A DNA stretch of 64,000 nucleotides from Roseateles chitinivorans (GTDB lineage Bacteria > Pseudomonadota > Gammaproteobacteria > Burkholderiales > Burkholderiaceae_C): assembly GCF_002761755.1 (NCBI RefSeq), contig NZ_PEOG01000015.1:1-64000 (forward strand), in the 5' to 3' direction. This document shows, piece after piece, positions 56,709 to 64,000 of this stretch (position 1 is the first letter of the stretch; every line of letters starts with the position of its first letter). Below the pieces are notes generated by a model. That model saw only the letters and a program-made list of their open reading frames with translations, did not search any database and was not told where the DNA came from. Position numbers and translations under genes: made by a program.

Positions 56709-57401
56709 ATGAACCTGCACGGTTACCTGCCCAGCCTGCTCGAGGGCGCCTTGCTGACCCTGGGCGTGGCCCTGAGCTCGATGGCGCTGGCCATGGTGCT
56801 GGGGCTGCTCGGCGCGATGGCCAAGCTGTCGAAGTACCGCGTCGCCAAGGGCGTCGCGACCGTCTACACCACGCTGATCCGCGGCGTGCCCGACCTGGTG
56901 CTGATGCTGCTGATCTTCTTCGGCGGACAGGTCGCGGTGAACGCGATCGCGCTGCAGCTCGGGCATGAGGAGTACATCGACATCAACCCGTTCGTGGCCG
57001 GCGTGGCGACGATCGCGTTCATCTTCGGCGCCTACCTGACCGAGGCCTTCCGGGGCGCCTTCCTCGCCGTGCCGCCGGGACAGCGCGAGGCCGGCCTGGC
57101 CTTCGGCATGAGCCCGGCGCAGGTCGCCTGGCGCATCACCTTCCCGCAGATGTTCCGGCATGCGCTGCCGGGCCTGTCCAACAACTGGCTGGTGCTGATC
57201 AAGAGCACCGCCATCGTGTCGGTCATCGGGCTGCACGACCTCATGATGCGGGGCTCGCAGGCGGCCGCCGGCACCCGCGAACCCTTCGTGTTCTACCTCG
57301 CGGTGGCGCTGATCTACCTGCTCTTCACCTCGGTGTCCGAGCTGGTCTTCGACCAGCTGCAGAAGCGCCTGTCCACCGGCGTGCGCCGCCATTCGCTGTA
57401 A
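56709..57401 (+). CDS. Basic amino acid ABC permease, HisQ/AotQ type
   Basis: 230 aa, five or so membrane segments. The EAA-type loop REAGLAFGMSPAQVAWRITFPQM, which contacts the ATPase, is present, as are the family stretch TLIRGVPDLVLMLLIFFGGQ. It forms the heterodimeric pore with the next gene. Confidence 0.93.
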   Translation: MNLHGYLPSLLEGALLTLGVALSSMALAMVLGLLGAMAKLSKYRVAKGVATVYTTLIRGVPDLVLMLLIFFGGQVAVNAIALQLGHEEYIDINPFVAGVATIAFIFGAYLTEAFRGAFLAVPPGQREAGLAFGMSPAQVAWRITFPQMFRHALPGLSNNWLVLIKSTAIVSVIGLHDLMMRGSQAAAGTREPFVFYLAVALIYLLFTSVSELVFDQLQKRLSTGVRRHSL

Positions 57402-57458
57402 GCGCGACCCGCCGCACGCGCCGTCCCGCCCCGACCCGATCCGACCGAACGATTCCCC

Positions 57459-58145
57459 ATGAACCTGGACGCCATCGTCGAGAACCTCCCGCGCTATTTC
57501 GAGGGCGCGGTCGTCACCTTCGAGCTGCTGATCGTGTCGCTGCTGATCGGCCTGGCCCTGGCCATTCCGCTGGCGGTGCTGCGCACCCTGCCGATCAAGT
57601 GGCTGTCGCGCACGGTCTGGGCCTACACCTACGTGTTCCGCGGCACGCCGATGCTGGTGCAGCTGTTCCTGATCTATTACGGCCTGGGCCAGTTCGACTG
57701 GATGCAGCGCAGCGCGCTGTGGCCGCTGTTCAGCTCGGCCTGGTTCTGCGCCTGCCTGACCTTCGTGCTGAACACCGGCGCGTACACGACCGAGATCATC
57801 GCCGGCTCGATCCGCTCGCTGCCGCACGGCGAGATCGAAGCGGCCAAGTCGCTGGGCATGAGCCGCGCTGTGATGCTGCGCCGCATCGTGCTGCCGCACG
57901 CGCTGCGCCGGGCGCTGCCGGCCTACAGCAACGAGGTGATCTTCATGCTGCACGGCACCGCGCTCGCGAGCGTGGTGACCATCATGGACGTCACGGGCAT
58001 CGCCCGCGACATCAATGCCACCTACTACATTCCGTTCGAGGCCTTCATCACCGCCGCGATCTTCTACTTCACGATGACGCTGGTGCTGGTGGGGCTGTTC
58101 CATCAGGCGGAGAAGCGCTGGCTCAAGCCCCTGATGCCGCGCTGA
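57459..58145 (+). CDS. Basic amino acid ABC permease, HisM/AotM type
   Basis: 228 aa, five or so membrane segments. The EAA loop is GEIEAAKSLGMSRAVMLRRIVLP. FRGTPMLVQLFLIYYGL and ALASVVTIMDVTGIARDI are permease signatures of the HisM group. Paired with the preceding permease. Confidence 0.93.
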   Translation: MNLDAIVENLPRYFEGAVVTFELLIVSLLIGLALAIPLAVLRTLPIKWLSRTVWAYTYVFRGTPMLVQLFLIYYGLGQFDWMQRSALWPLFSSAWFCACLTFVLNTGAYTTEIIAGSIRSLPHGEIEAAKSLGMSRAVMLRRIVLPHALRRALPAYSNEVIFMLHGTALASVVTIMDVTGIARDINATYYIPFEAFITAAIFYFTMTLVLVGLFHQAEKRWLKPLMPR

Positions 58146-58183
58146 CCCGCGCGCCCGCGCGCGGACGCCCCACCCTCCTCCCA

Positions 58184-58207
58184 GCGCGCCGCTCCCGGGC
58201 GGCGCGC
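58184..58207 (+). other. GC-rich hairpin between permease and AstE-like genes
   Basis: GCGCGCCGC (58184-58192) pairs with GCGGCGCGC (58199-58207) around a 6-nt loop. It lies 38 bp after the permease stop and 17 bp before the next ATG, with no U-tract. Possibly an mRNA processing or differential-expression element. Confidence 0.4.
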
Positions 58208-58224
58208 GCCGCCACGACACTCCG

Positions 58225-59352
58225 ATGCAACTCCGACAACATCCGCTTCCGAGCCCCACCCCGGGCACGCAGCGCGAGCTGGTTTCGCTGCACTATGGCC
58301 AGGCCGGCCAGGGCCAGAAGGTCTACATCCAGGCCTCGCTGCATGCCGATGAACTGCCCGGCATGCTGACCGCCTGGCACCTGCGCCGCCACTTCGACGC
58401 GCTCGAGGCCGCCGGGCGGCTGCGCGGCGAGATCGTGCTGGTGCCCATGGCCAACCCGATCGGCCTGTCCCAGTGGTGGCTGCAATCCCACCTGGGCCGT
58501 TTCGAGAGCCTGTCGGGCGAGAACTTCAATCGCCACTACCCCGAGCACATCGAGGCCGCCGCGCGCCATGCCGAACCGCGCCTGGGCGCCGACGCGGCGC
58601 AGAACGTGGCGGTGCTGCGCGCCGCGCTGAAGACCGAGATCCAGGCCGCGAGCGCCGACACCGAGCTCAAGGCGCTGCGCAAGACGCTGATGCTGCTGGC
58701 CTGCGACGCCGACGTGGTGCTGGACCTGCACTGCGACGCGCAGGCGATGATGCACCTCTACACCGAGACGCCGTGCTGGCCGCAGTGCGAGCCGCTGGCG
58801 GCCTACCTCGGCGCTGCGGTGACGCTGCTGGCCACGGATTCGGGCGACAACCCGTTCGACGAAGCCTGCTCCCAGGTTTGGTGGAAGTGGGCCCGGCATT
58901 TCGGGGACCGCTTCCCGATTCCGCAGGCGACGCTGTCGGTCACGGTGGAGCTTCGCGGCCAGCAGGACGTCAGCCATGAACTGGCCGCGAAGGATGCGCA
59001 GGCGATCGTCGACTTCCTGATCCATCGCGGTGTGATCGCGGCGGACGGTGCACCGCCGCCGGTGCCCGCGCCGGTCGGCGATGCACGGCCGCTGGCCGGC
59101 TCGATGCCGATCCCCTCGCCGGTGGGCGGGGTGCTCACCTTCCTGCGAGAGGTCGGCGAGGAGGTCAAGGCCGGCGACGTGATCGCCCAGGTCATCGACC
59201 CGATCACCGCCCAGGTCACCGATCTGAAGAGCCCGGTAGATGGGCTGCTGTTTGCACGCGACACGCTGCGCCTGGTCACGGCCGGGGCGCGTGTGGCGAA
59301 AGTCGCGGGCCGCGAGGCGACCCGCACCGGAAAACTGTTGGGAGCCCGTTGA
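58225..59352 (+). CDS. AotO-like succinylglutamate desuccinylase/aspartoacylase family protein
   Basis: 375 aa. M14-like zinc carboxypeptidase fold: [20 protein letters not shown] (His and Glu zinc ligands), [18 protein letters not shown], the third zinc His in [16 protein letters not shown]. The C-terminal ~80 residues ([30 protein letters not shown]) resemble a biotinyl/lipoyl-like beta-sandwich, but without the Met-Lys-Met lysine. It is at the position of aotO in Pseudomonas aotJQMOP. It may deacylate imported N-acyl amino acids, but this is inference. Confidence 0.8.
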   Translation: MQLRQHPLPSPTPGTQRELVSLHYGQAGQGQKVYIQASLHADELPGMLTAWHLRRHFDALEAAGRLRGEIVLVPMANPIGLSQWWLQSHLGRFESLSGENFNRHYPEHIEAAARHAEPRLGADAAQNVAVLRAALKTEIQAASADTELKALRKTLMLLACDADVVLDLHCDAQAMMHLYTETPCWPQCEPLAAYLGAAVTLLATDSGDNPFDEACSQVWWKWARHFGDRFPIPQATLSVTVELRGQQDVSHELAAKDAQAIVDFLIHRGVIAADGAPPPVPAPVGDARPLAGSMPIPSPVGGVLTFLREVGEEVKAGDVIAQVIDPITAQVTDLKSPVDGLLFARDTLRLVTAGARVAKVAGREATRTGKLLGAR

Positions 59353-60122
59353 TGTCCGCGGCCAGTCTTGTTGTCGACAACCTCCATAAACGCTACGGCG
59401 ATCGCGAAGTCCTCAAGGGCGTGAGCCTCGCCGCGAAGCCGGGCGACGTGATCACGCTGATCGGGTCCAGCGGCTCGGGCAAGAGCACCTTCCTGCGCTG
59501 CCTGAACCTGCTGGAGCAGCCCTACGAGGGCACGCTGAAGCTGGGCGAGGAAGAGCTGAAGCTCGTGCGCGACCGCGATGGCAGCTTCAAGGCCGGCGAC
59601 GCGGCACAGCTGCAGCGCTGGCGGGCGCGGCTCGCGATGGTGTTCCAGAACTTCAACCTGTGGGGCCACCGCACGGTGCTGGAGAACGTGATCGAGGCGC
59701 CGGTGCACGTGCTGAAGCAGTCCCGGGCCGAGGCGATCGAGAAGGCCGAGGCGCTGCTGGCGCGGGTAGGCGTGTCGCACCGCAAGGACGTGTACCCGGC
59801 GCAGCTTTCCGGCGGCGAGCAACAGCGCGTGGCGATCGCCCGCGCGCTGGCGGTGGAGCCGGAGGTGATGCTCTTCGACGAGCCGACCTCGGCGCTGGAT
59901 CCGGAGCTGGTCGGCGAGGTGCTGAAGGTGATGCGCGACCTGGCGGCGGAAGGTCGCACGATGATCGTCGTCACCCATGAAATGGGCTTCGCGCGCGAGG
60001 TCTCGTCGCACACGATGTTCCTGCACCAGGGTCGCGTCGAGGAGCAAGGCAACCCGCGCGAGGTCCTCGCCACGCCGCGCAGCGAGCGCCTGAAGGCCTT
60101 CCTGAGCGGCGGCCTGAAGTAA
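59352..60122 (+). CDS. Basic amino acid ABC transporter ATPase, HisP/AotP type
   Basis: 256 aa from the ATG at 59352, overlapping the upstream stop (TGATG) with GGGAG seven bases before; a TTG at 59349 is less likely. Walker [17 protein letters not shown]-loop [17 protein letters not shown], signature [15 protein letters not shown], Walker [16 protein letters not shown] and H-loop VVTHEMGFA are intact. It energises the HisQM-type permeases. Confidence 0.96.
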   Translation: MSAASLVVDNLHKRYGDREVLKGVSLAAKPGDVITLIGSSGSGKSTFLRCLNLLEQPYEGTLKLGEEELKLVRDRDGSFKAGDAAQLQRWRARLAMVFQNFNLWGHRTVLENVIEAPVHVLKQSRAEAIEKAEALLARVGVSHRKDVYPAQLSGGEQQRVAIARALAVEPEVMLFDEPTSALDPELVGEVLKVMRDLAAEGRTMIVVTHEMGFAREVSSHTMFLHQGRVEEQGNPREVLATPRSERLKAFLSGGLK

Positions 60123-60205
60123 GTTAGCGCCGCTGTCGTCGCAGGCCCGGCATGCCCGGGCCTTCGTTCATGGGAACACGGCATCGAGCCCGTGTTCGCG
60201 CCTCC

Positions 60206-61447
60206 TCATCCCCCGAAGCGCCGCGCCGAGAACGGCGTCGCGTCGATGAAGGTCGGCTCGCCCGCCATCAGGTCGGCGAGCAGGCGCGCACTGGCCGGAC
60301 CGAGGGTGAAGCCCTGGTGGCCGTGGGCAAAGTTGAACCACAAGCCTGGATGTCGGGGGGCCGCGCCGATGATCGGCTTCATGTCGGCGCTGCAGGGACG
60401 GCTGCCAACCCACGGCTCCCGCTCCACCGCCTGCCCCAGGTCCAGCAGCCCGCGCGCCTGCGCTTCGGCACCCGTCAGTTGGCGCGGCGTCAGCGGCGCA
60501 TCGATGGCGGCGATCTCGGCACCGGTGGTCAATCGCAGCCCGCGCCGCTGCGGCGCCAGCACATAGCCCCGTTCCGCGTCCAGCGTCGGCATGGTCACGC
60601 TTGCGCCGCCGAGGTAATGGCGGTGGTAGCCGCGCTTGACGAAGAGCGGCAGCCGGTAACCCAGCCCGCGGACGAAACGATCGGACCACGGGCCCAGCGC
60701 GACCACGGCCTGCGCGCCTTCCAGCCGGCCCTGATCGGTCTCGAGCACCCAGCCATTAGCGGTGGGGCGCGCTGCCGTCGCATCGGCCTGCACGAAACGT
60801 CCGCCGCGCTGCAGGAAGGCCTGCGCGTAGCGCTCGACGAGTCCACCGGGATCGTCGACGCCCCAGGAGGGTAGCCAATGCACGGCGCCGGCCAGGCGCG
60901 TCCGGAAATCGGGCTCGGCGGCGGCCAAGGCGCCCGCGTCCATCGCGACGAAACGCACGCCATGCTGACGCTGCACCCGCTCCGCGTCGCGCACCGCCTG
61001 GTCGAGCGCGCGCGGCGTGCGGAAGACAAGGCGCAGTCCGTCGCGCCGCACCAGGTGGCCGGCGTCGGCCAGCGCGATGTAGCGGGCGTGCTCGGTGGTC
61101 GCGTGAGCGATCAAGGCGGCGTAGTCCCGCGCGATGGCTTGGTGTCGCGCTGGGGCGGAGTGGCGCCAGTACCGCCACAGTTGTGGCAGCGCGGCCAGCA
61201 GCGCACGCGGGTGGTAGTGCACGTCCAGCCCGAGTCCCAGGGCAGCGGACAGCAGCGATCTCGCGTCTCGCGGGAAGGCATAGGGTTCTACCGCCTCGCG
61301 CTGGATCACGCCAGCATTGCCGTAGGAGGTCTCCTGCCCGGGCGGACGGCGGTCCACCAGCGTGACCGCATGGCCGCGCAAGCTCAACTCCAGGGCGGTG
61401 CAGGTGCCGATCATGCCGGCACCCAGGACCAGGATCTCCCGTGTCAT
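60206..61447 (-). CDS. D-amino acid dehydrogenase-like FAD oxidoreductase
   Basis: 413 aa. DAO family: FAD-binding ILVLGAGMIGTCTALELSLRGH, the ETSYGNAGVI loop, a C-terminal WVGSRPCSADMKPIIGAAP and NFAHGHQGFTLGPASARLLADLM. It resembles DadA, which oxidises D-amino acids to oxo acids and passes electrons to the respiratory chain. Next to the basic amino acid transporter, a D-Arg or D-Lys substrate is possible but unproved. It is preceded by an unusual purine-rich leader. Confidence 0.85.
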   Translation of the reverse strand: MTREILVLGAGMIGTCTALELSLRGHAVTLVDRRPPGQETSYGNAGVIQREAVEPYAFPRDARSLLSAALGLGLDVHYHPRALLAALPQLWRYWRHSAPARHQAIARDYAALIAHATTEHARYIALADAGHLVRRDGLRLVFRTPRALDQAVRDAERVQRQHGVRFVAMDAGALAAAEPDFRTRLAGAVHWLPSWGVDDPGGLVERYAQAFLQRGGRFVQADATAARPTANGWVLETDQGRLEGAQAVVALGPWSDRFVRGLGYRLPLFVKRGYHRHYLGGASVTMPTLDAERGYVLAPQRRGLRLTTGAEIAAIDAPLTPRQLTGAEAQARGLLDLGQAVEREPWVGSRPCSADMKPIIGAAPRHPGLWFNFAHGHQGFTLGPASARLLADLMAGEPTFIDATPFSARRFGG

Positions 61448-61501
61448 CGCCGGTGTTCCTTCCTTCTTGTTTCTTGCCTCTTGCTTCTTCCTCGCTGCGC
61501 C

Positions 61502-61918
61502 TCAGGCGTACTTGTCACCGACCAGCGCGCGCACCGGGTGGGTGTCGTACACGATGGTCATGCGCTGGATCCGGCCCTGTTCGTTGAAGTCGAAGACGTC
61601 CACGCAATCGAAGCGGACCTCGGTGCCGTCCCGCAACTGCCAGTGGTATACGAAATACGCCATCGCGCGCGACCCACCGCGGGCGCTGAGCAGGATATCC
61701 AGCACCTCGATCCGGCTCTGCCCCGAGGCGTCACGCACTTTCTCGAAGAAGGGCCGCGGGCTCATGCCACCGAGGAACGGCGAGACCACCTGCGCGTCCT
61801 CGGTGAACAGGGCCACGATGCCCTCGACGTCGGAGGCCTCGAGGCGGTCGAGGTAGCGCTCGATGACGGCGACGTGCCCAGCGTCCGGGACCGTCGATTC
61901 GGAGATGTGATGATTCAT
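61502..61918 (-). CDS. NTF2-like / SnoaL-like protein
   Basis: 138 aa from the ATG at 61918. Cone-like alpha+beta NTF2 fold: VAVIERYLDRLEASDVEGIVALFTEDAQVVSPFLGG at the start, then IEVLDILLSARGGSRAMAYFVYHWQLRDGTEVRFDCVDVFDFNEQGRI. Family members are ketosteroid isomerases or small-molecule binders. It lies upstream of the FAD enzyme, on the same strand and 54 bp from its start, and is divergent from the LysR gene. Substrate unknown. Confidence 0.8.
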   Translation of the reverse strand: MNHHISESTVPDAGHVAVIERYLDRLEASDVEGIVALFTEDAQVVSPFLGGMSPRPFFEKVRDASGQSRIEVLDILLSARGGSRAMAYFVYHWQLRDGTEVRFDCVDVFDFNEQGRIQRMTIVYDTHPVRALVGDKYA

Positions 61919-61975
61919 GAGTACGACGCATGCCTGCAGTGGGAAGTCGGCTGGATCGTACGAAGCGAGCACCCC

Positions 61976-61988
61976 TTCGACCAGCGAA
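61976..61988. promoter_or_regulatory. Candidate LysR-type T-N11-A box
   Basis: TTCGACCAGCGAA, a 4-bp palindrome in T-N11-A spacing, in the 106-bp divergent gap between the NTF2-like gene and the LysR gene. Regulators of this family usually bind such sites. Only the consensus supports it. Confidence 0.3.
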
Positions 61989-62024
61989 AGCTTCTCATGC
62001 GAGCCATGCACTAGGATCATGGCA

Positions 62025-62912
62025 ATGTCATCACGTTCCGCACTCCCGCCGCTGCAGAACCTGCAGGCCTTCGTCGCCGCCGCGGAGGCCGGCAGCTTCA
62101 CCCAGGCCGCGGGCGCGATGCACCTGACGCAAGGCGCGGTGAGCCGGCAGGTGTTGGCGCTGGAGGCGCATTTCGGCTGCGCGCTCTTCACTCGGCAGGC
62201 TCGAGGACTCGCGCTGACCTCCGAAGGCGCGGTGCTGCTGGCGGCGGTGCGCGAGGCCCTCGCCGGCATCGGCGCGGCCAGCGAGGCGATCCGTCGGCAG
62301 GCGGCCGTGATCAACCTCCAGGTGCCGCCCACGCTTGCAGCCCGCTGGCTGCTGCCGCGCCTGCCCCGCTTGCGCCAGGCGCTGCCCGACCTCGATCTGC
62401 GCATCTCCACCAACTGGACCGATGCGCCGGACTTCGCGCGCTCCAGCGTCGATGCGATCGTCGCCCACGGCCAGGGCCGCTGGCCGGGGGTCGACAAGGT
62501 CTTGCTGATGCGGGAGCGGCTCACGCCGATGTGCGCCCAGGCGACCGCCGCGCGCCTGAAGACTCCGGCCGACCTGGCCAAGGTCGAGCTGCTGCATCCC
62601 GGTCCCGAGCGCCGCGAGTGGCGACGCTGGTTGGAGGGCGCGTCGGTCGAGGGCGTCGACGGCGCCAGCGGCCATGTCTTCGACACCCTGGACCTGGCCC
62701 TGTCGGCGGCCATGCGCGGCCAGGGAGTCGCCATCGCCGACCCGCGGATGCTGCACGAGATCGTCGACGACGGCCTGCTGGTGACGCCGTTCGAGACCCA
62801 GGTCGCGTCGGGCAACGGCTACTTCCTGACCTGGCCGCCGGCCCACGGATCGAAGCGCGGCCTGGCCGAGTTGCGGGCCTGGCTGTCGAAGGAGTTCTCG
62901 AGCCGGCGCTGA
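62025..62912 (+). CDS. LysR family transcriptional regulator
   Basis: 295 aa from the ATG at 62025; AGGA lies eight bases upstream. An in-frame ATG at 62019 is closer to it than is usual. N-terminal HTH (LQAFVAAAEAGSFTQAAGAMHLTQGAVSRQVLALE), then an effector-binding domain (about 90-290). GcvA-like features include the PTLAARWLLPRLPRL pattern. It is divergent from the NTF2-like and FAD-oxidase genes, which it probably regulates. Confidence 0.9.
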   Translation: MSSRSALPPLQNLQAFVAAAEAGSFTQAAGAMHLTQGAVSRQVLALEAHFGCALFTRQARGLALTSEGAVLLAAVREALAGIGAASEAIRRQAAVINLQVPPTLAARWLLPRLPRLRQALPDLDLRISTNWTDAPDFARSSVDAIVAHGQGRWPGVDKVLLMRERLTPMCAQATAARLKTPADLAKVELLHPGPERREWRRWLEGASVEGVDGASGHVFDTLDLALSAAMRGQGVAIADPRMLHEIVDDGLLVTPFETQVASGNGYFLTWPPAHGSKRGLAELRAWLSKEFSSRR

Positions 62913-63052
62913 CCTCAGGACAGGCCCGGGAAGACGGTCGCCACGCCGCGCTCGACGCTGCGACAGCCCGCTCAGTGCCAGGACGTTGCCGGCGCCGTCC
63001 TCGTCCGGAAGACGGCCGTCCGATGGGGGAGCACGCCGGCGTCCGAGCGCGC

Positions 63053-63406
63053 TCAGGCTTCGACGATGACCTCGAAGCCGCCGAAGATCATGCGCTGGCC
63101 GTCGAAGGGCATGCTTGCCGGATCGTGGTTCATGCGCGGATCCTCCATCGACTTCTTCATGCCTTCGTCGCGGACCTGGCGGGACGGCCAGACGATCCAC
63201 GAGAAGACCACCGTCTCGTCAGGCTTGCGCTGCACCGCCATCGGGAACGAGGTCACCTTGCCCTCGGGCACATCGTCCCCCCAGCACTCCACGACCTGCA
63301 ACGCGCCATGGTCCTTGAACACCGCCGAGGCGTCCTGCGCTAACTGGCGATAGGCCTCACGCTTGGCGGTGGGCACGGCGATCACATAGCCATCCACGTA
63401 GTTCAT
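63053..63406 (-). CDS. DUF1428 family protein
   Basis: 117 aa from the ATG at 63406 (GGAG upstream); the open frame to 63469 is not family-like. The family signature is MNYVDGYVIAVPTAKREAYRQLA, VVECWGDDVPEGKVTSFPMAV and VVFSWIVWPSRQVRDEGMKKSMEDPRM. Dimeric alpha/beta-barrel (ABM-like) fold is predicted. Function unknown. It has no operon partner here. Confidence 0.9.
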   Translation of the reverse strand: MNYVDGYVIAVPTAKREAYRQLAQDASAVFKDHGALQVVECWGDDVPEGKVTSFPMAVQRKPDETVVFSWIVWPSRQVRDEGMKKSMEDPRMNHDPASMPFDGQRMIFGGFEVIVEA

Positions 63407-63669
63407 TGCGCTGACTCCGGTTGATTGCGCGGCTCGCGGCCACGTCCTGCACGACGAACGGCGACGCAAGGAATCGACATCCTCGCCGTTCGGGGCCGGG
63501 TCCGGAGCGGTCGCCCCATCCGCAACGCGGGGATGCTAACGAGTGCCGCCGGCCGGACGCTCTGCCAAGCTCGGAGACGGCGCCGCGCGGGGCAATAGGG
63601 GGCGCGATGGGGGCAATCGCGGGGCCTGCCCCTTCGGGCGACGCGGGCCGGTCCGCGCCACTGGCGCGT

Positions 63670-64000
63670 TCAGTCGTAGATCGACTTCTCGGGCCGTCGC
63701 GCCAGCACCGCGATCGGCGGCGCCCAGCGCTCGCCGCGCGGCTTCTTGCTGGTCACCAGCGTGATCTCCGAAGGCTCGAAGACCTCGACGTTGTGGGTGA
63801 TCGGCGTCGTCAGCAGGTACTGCGCCCGGGTGCTCTTCAGGAAGTGGCCCACCAGCTGGATGTTGCGCACGTCCAGGTGGGCGAAGGGCTCGTCGATGAA
63901 GACGAAGCCGCCCGGCGCGTCGTCGTCCTTCATCAGGCCCACCAGCAGGATCAGGCTCTTGAGCACCTGCTGCCCGCCCGAGGCTTCACCGTCGTTCAGA
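63670..64000 (-). CDS. SMC/SbcC-like ATPase, C-terminal part (runs off right edge)
   Basis: About 109 C-terminal residues of a minus-strand gene whose N-terminus is beyond 64000. Reading in from the edge gives LNDGEASGGQQVLKSLILL, an ABC signature (SGGQ), then GGFVFIDEPFAHLDVRNIQL with Walker B, catalytic Glu and D-loop, and LLTTPITHNVEVFEPSEITLV with an H-loop-like region. This layout is the C-terminal half of SMC/SbcC/RecN-type ATPases. Whether it is SMC, SbcC-like, or a defence ATPase cannot be seen without the rest. Confidence 0.7.
   Translation of the reverse strand, partial: LNDGEASGGQQVLKSLILLVGLMKDDDAPGGFVFIDEPFAHLDVRNIQLVGHFLKSTRAQYLLTTPITHNVEVFEPSEITLVTSKKPRGERWAPPIAVLARRPEKSIYD

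Overview
The window is high-GC DNA that looks like a betaproteobacterial chromosome, most likely Burkholderiales of the Roseateles/Mitsuaria/Rubrivivax type. The evidence is the syntenic block ompA - gyrA - DUF2059 - serC - pheA - tyrA - aroA/cmk - rpsA - ihfB - lapA - lapB, the ubiG-gph pair, a tmRNA with tag ANDNTYALAA, and codon use so GC-biased that long antisense frames stay open. Taxonomy is inference; no rRNA or tRNA gene is present.

Layout. 1-9.5 kb: a partial lipoprotein, a hybrid sensor kinase, an AraC regulator divergent from an AhpD-like protein, a catalase, a single-domain response regulator, an unusual GFA-PAS fusion, a general-stress flavin-binding protein, a small membrane protein and a DUF72 protein (stress and detoxification theme). 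9.6-14.7 kb: a GT41/SPINDLY-type O-GlcNAc transferase-like protein, an unknown membrane protein and a large lipoprotein with Ca-loop, collagen-like and Asp-box repeats. 14.9-31 kb: core genome with ssrA, gph, ubiG, ompA, gyrA, serine/aromatic amino acid biosynthesis, ribosomal protein S1, IHF-beta and LapAB. 30.5-38.1 kb: a surface-glycan locus (three glycosyltransferases, UDP-galactopyranose mutase, a DUF707-like protein, an MsbA-type exporter). Its divergent promoter region carries an 8-bp tandem repeat tract and a 25-bp perfect inverted repeat. 38.2-41.3 kb: a Tat-type lipoprotein intradiol dioxygenase and an OmpR/EnvZ-type two-component pair.

41.4-49.1 kb is the most accessory-looking part. 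It holds a 1370-residue membrane protein in which a patatin phospholipase domain is split by about ten membrane segments, a translationally coupled lipoprotein, a convergent soluble patatin and a hipBA toxin-antitoxin pair with an apparently leaderless, self-repressed promoter. 49.2-64 kb: dnaE, a periplasmic cyclophilin, trhO with an alpha/beta hydrolase, a basic amino acid ABC transporter operon in the order of Pseudomonas aotJQMOP, a D-amino acid dehydrogenase-like oxidase with an NTF2-like protein and a divergent LysR regulator, a DUF1428 protein and the C-terminus of an SMC/SbcC-like ATPase cut by the right edge.

Candidates for something new: the split-patatin membrane protein with its lipoprotein partner, the repeat-controlled glycan promoter region, and the GFA-PAS fusion. 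All homology calls were made by reading the sequence; no database search was run.
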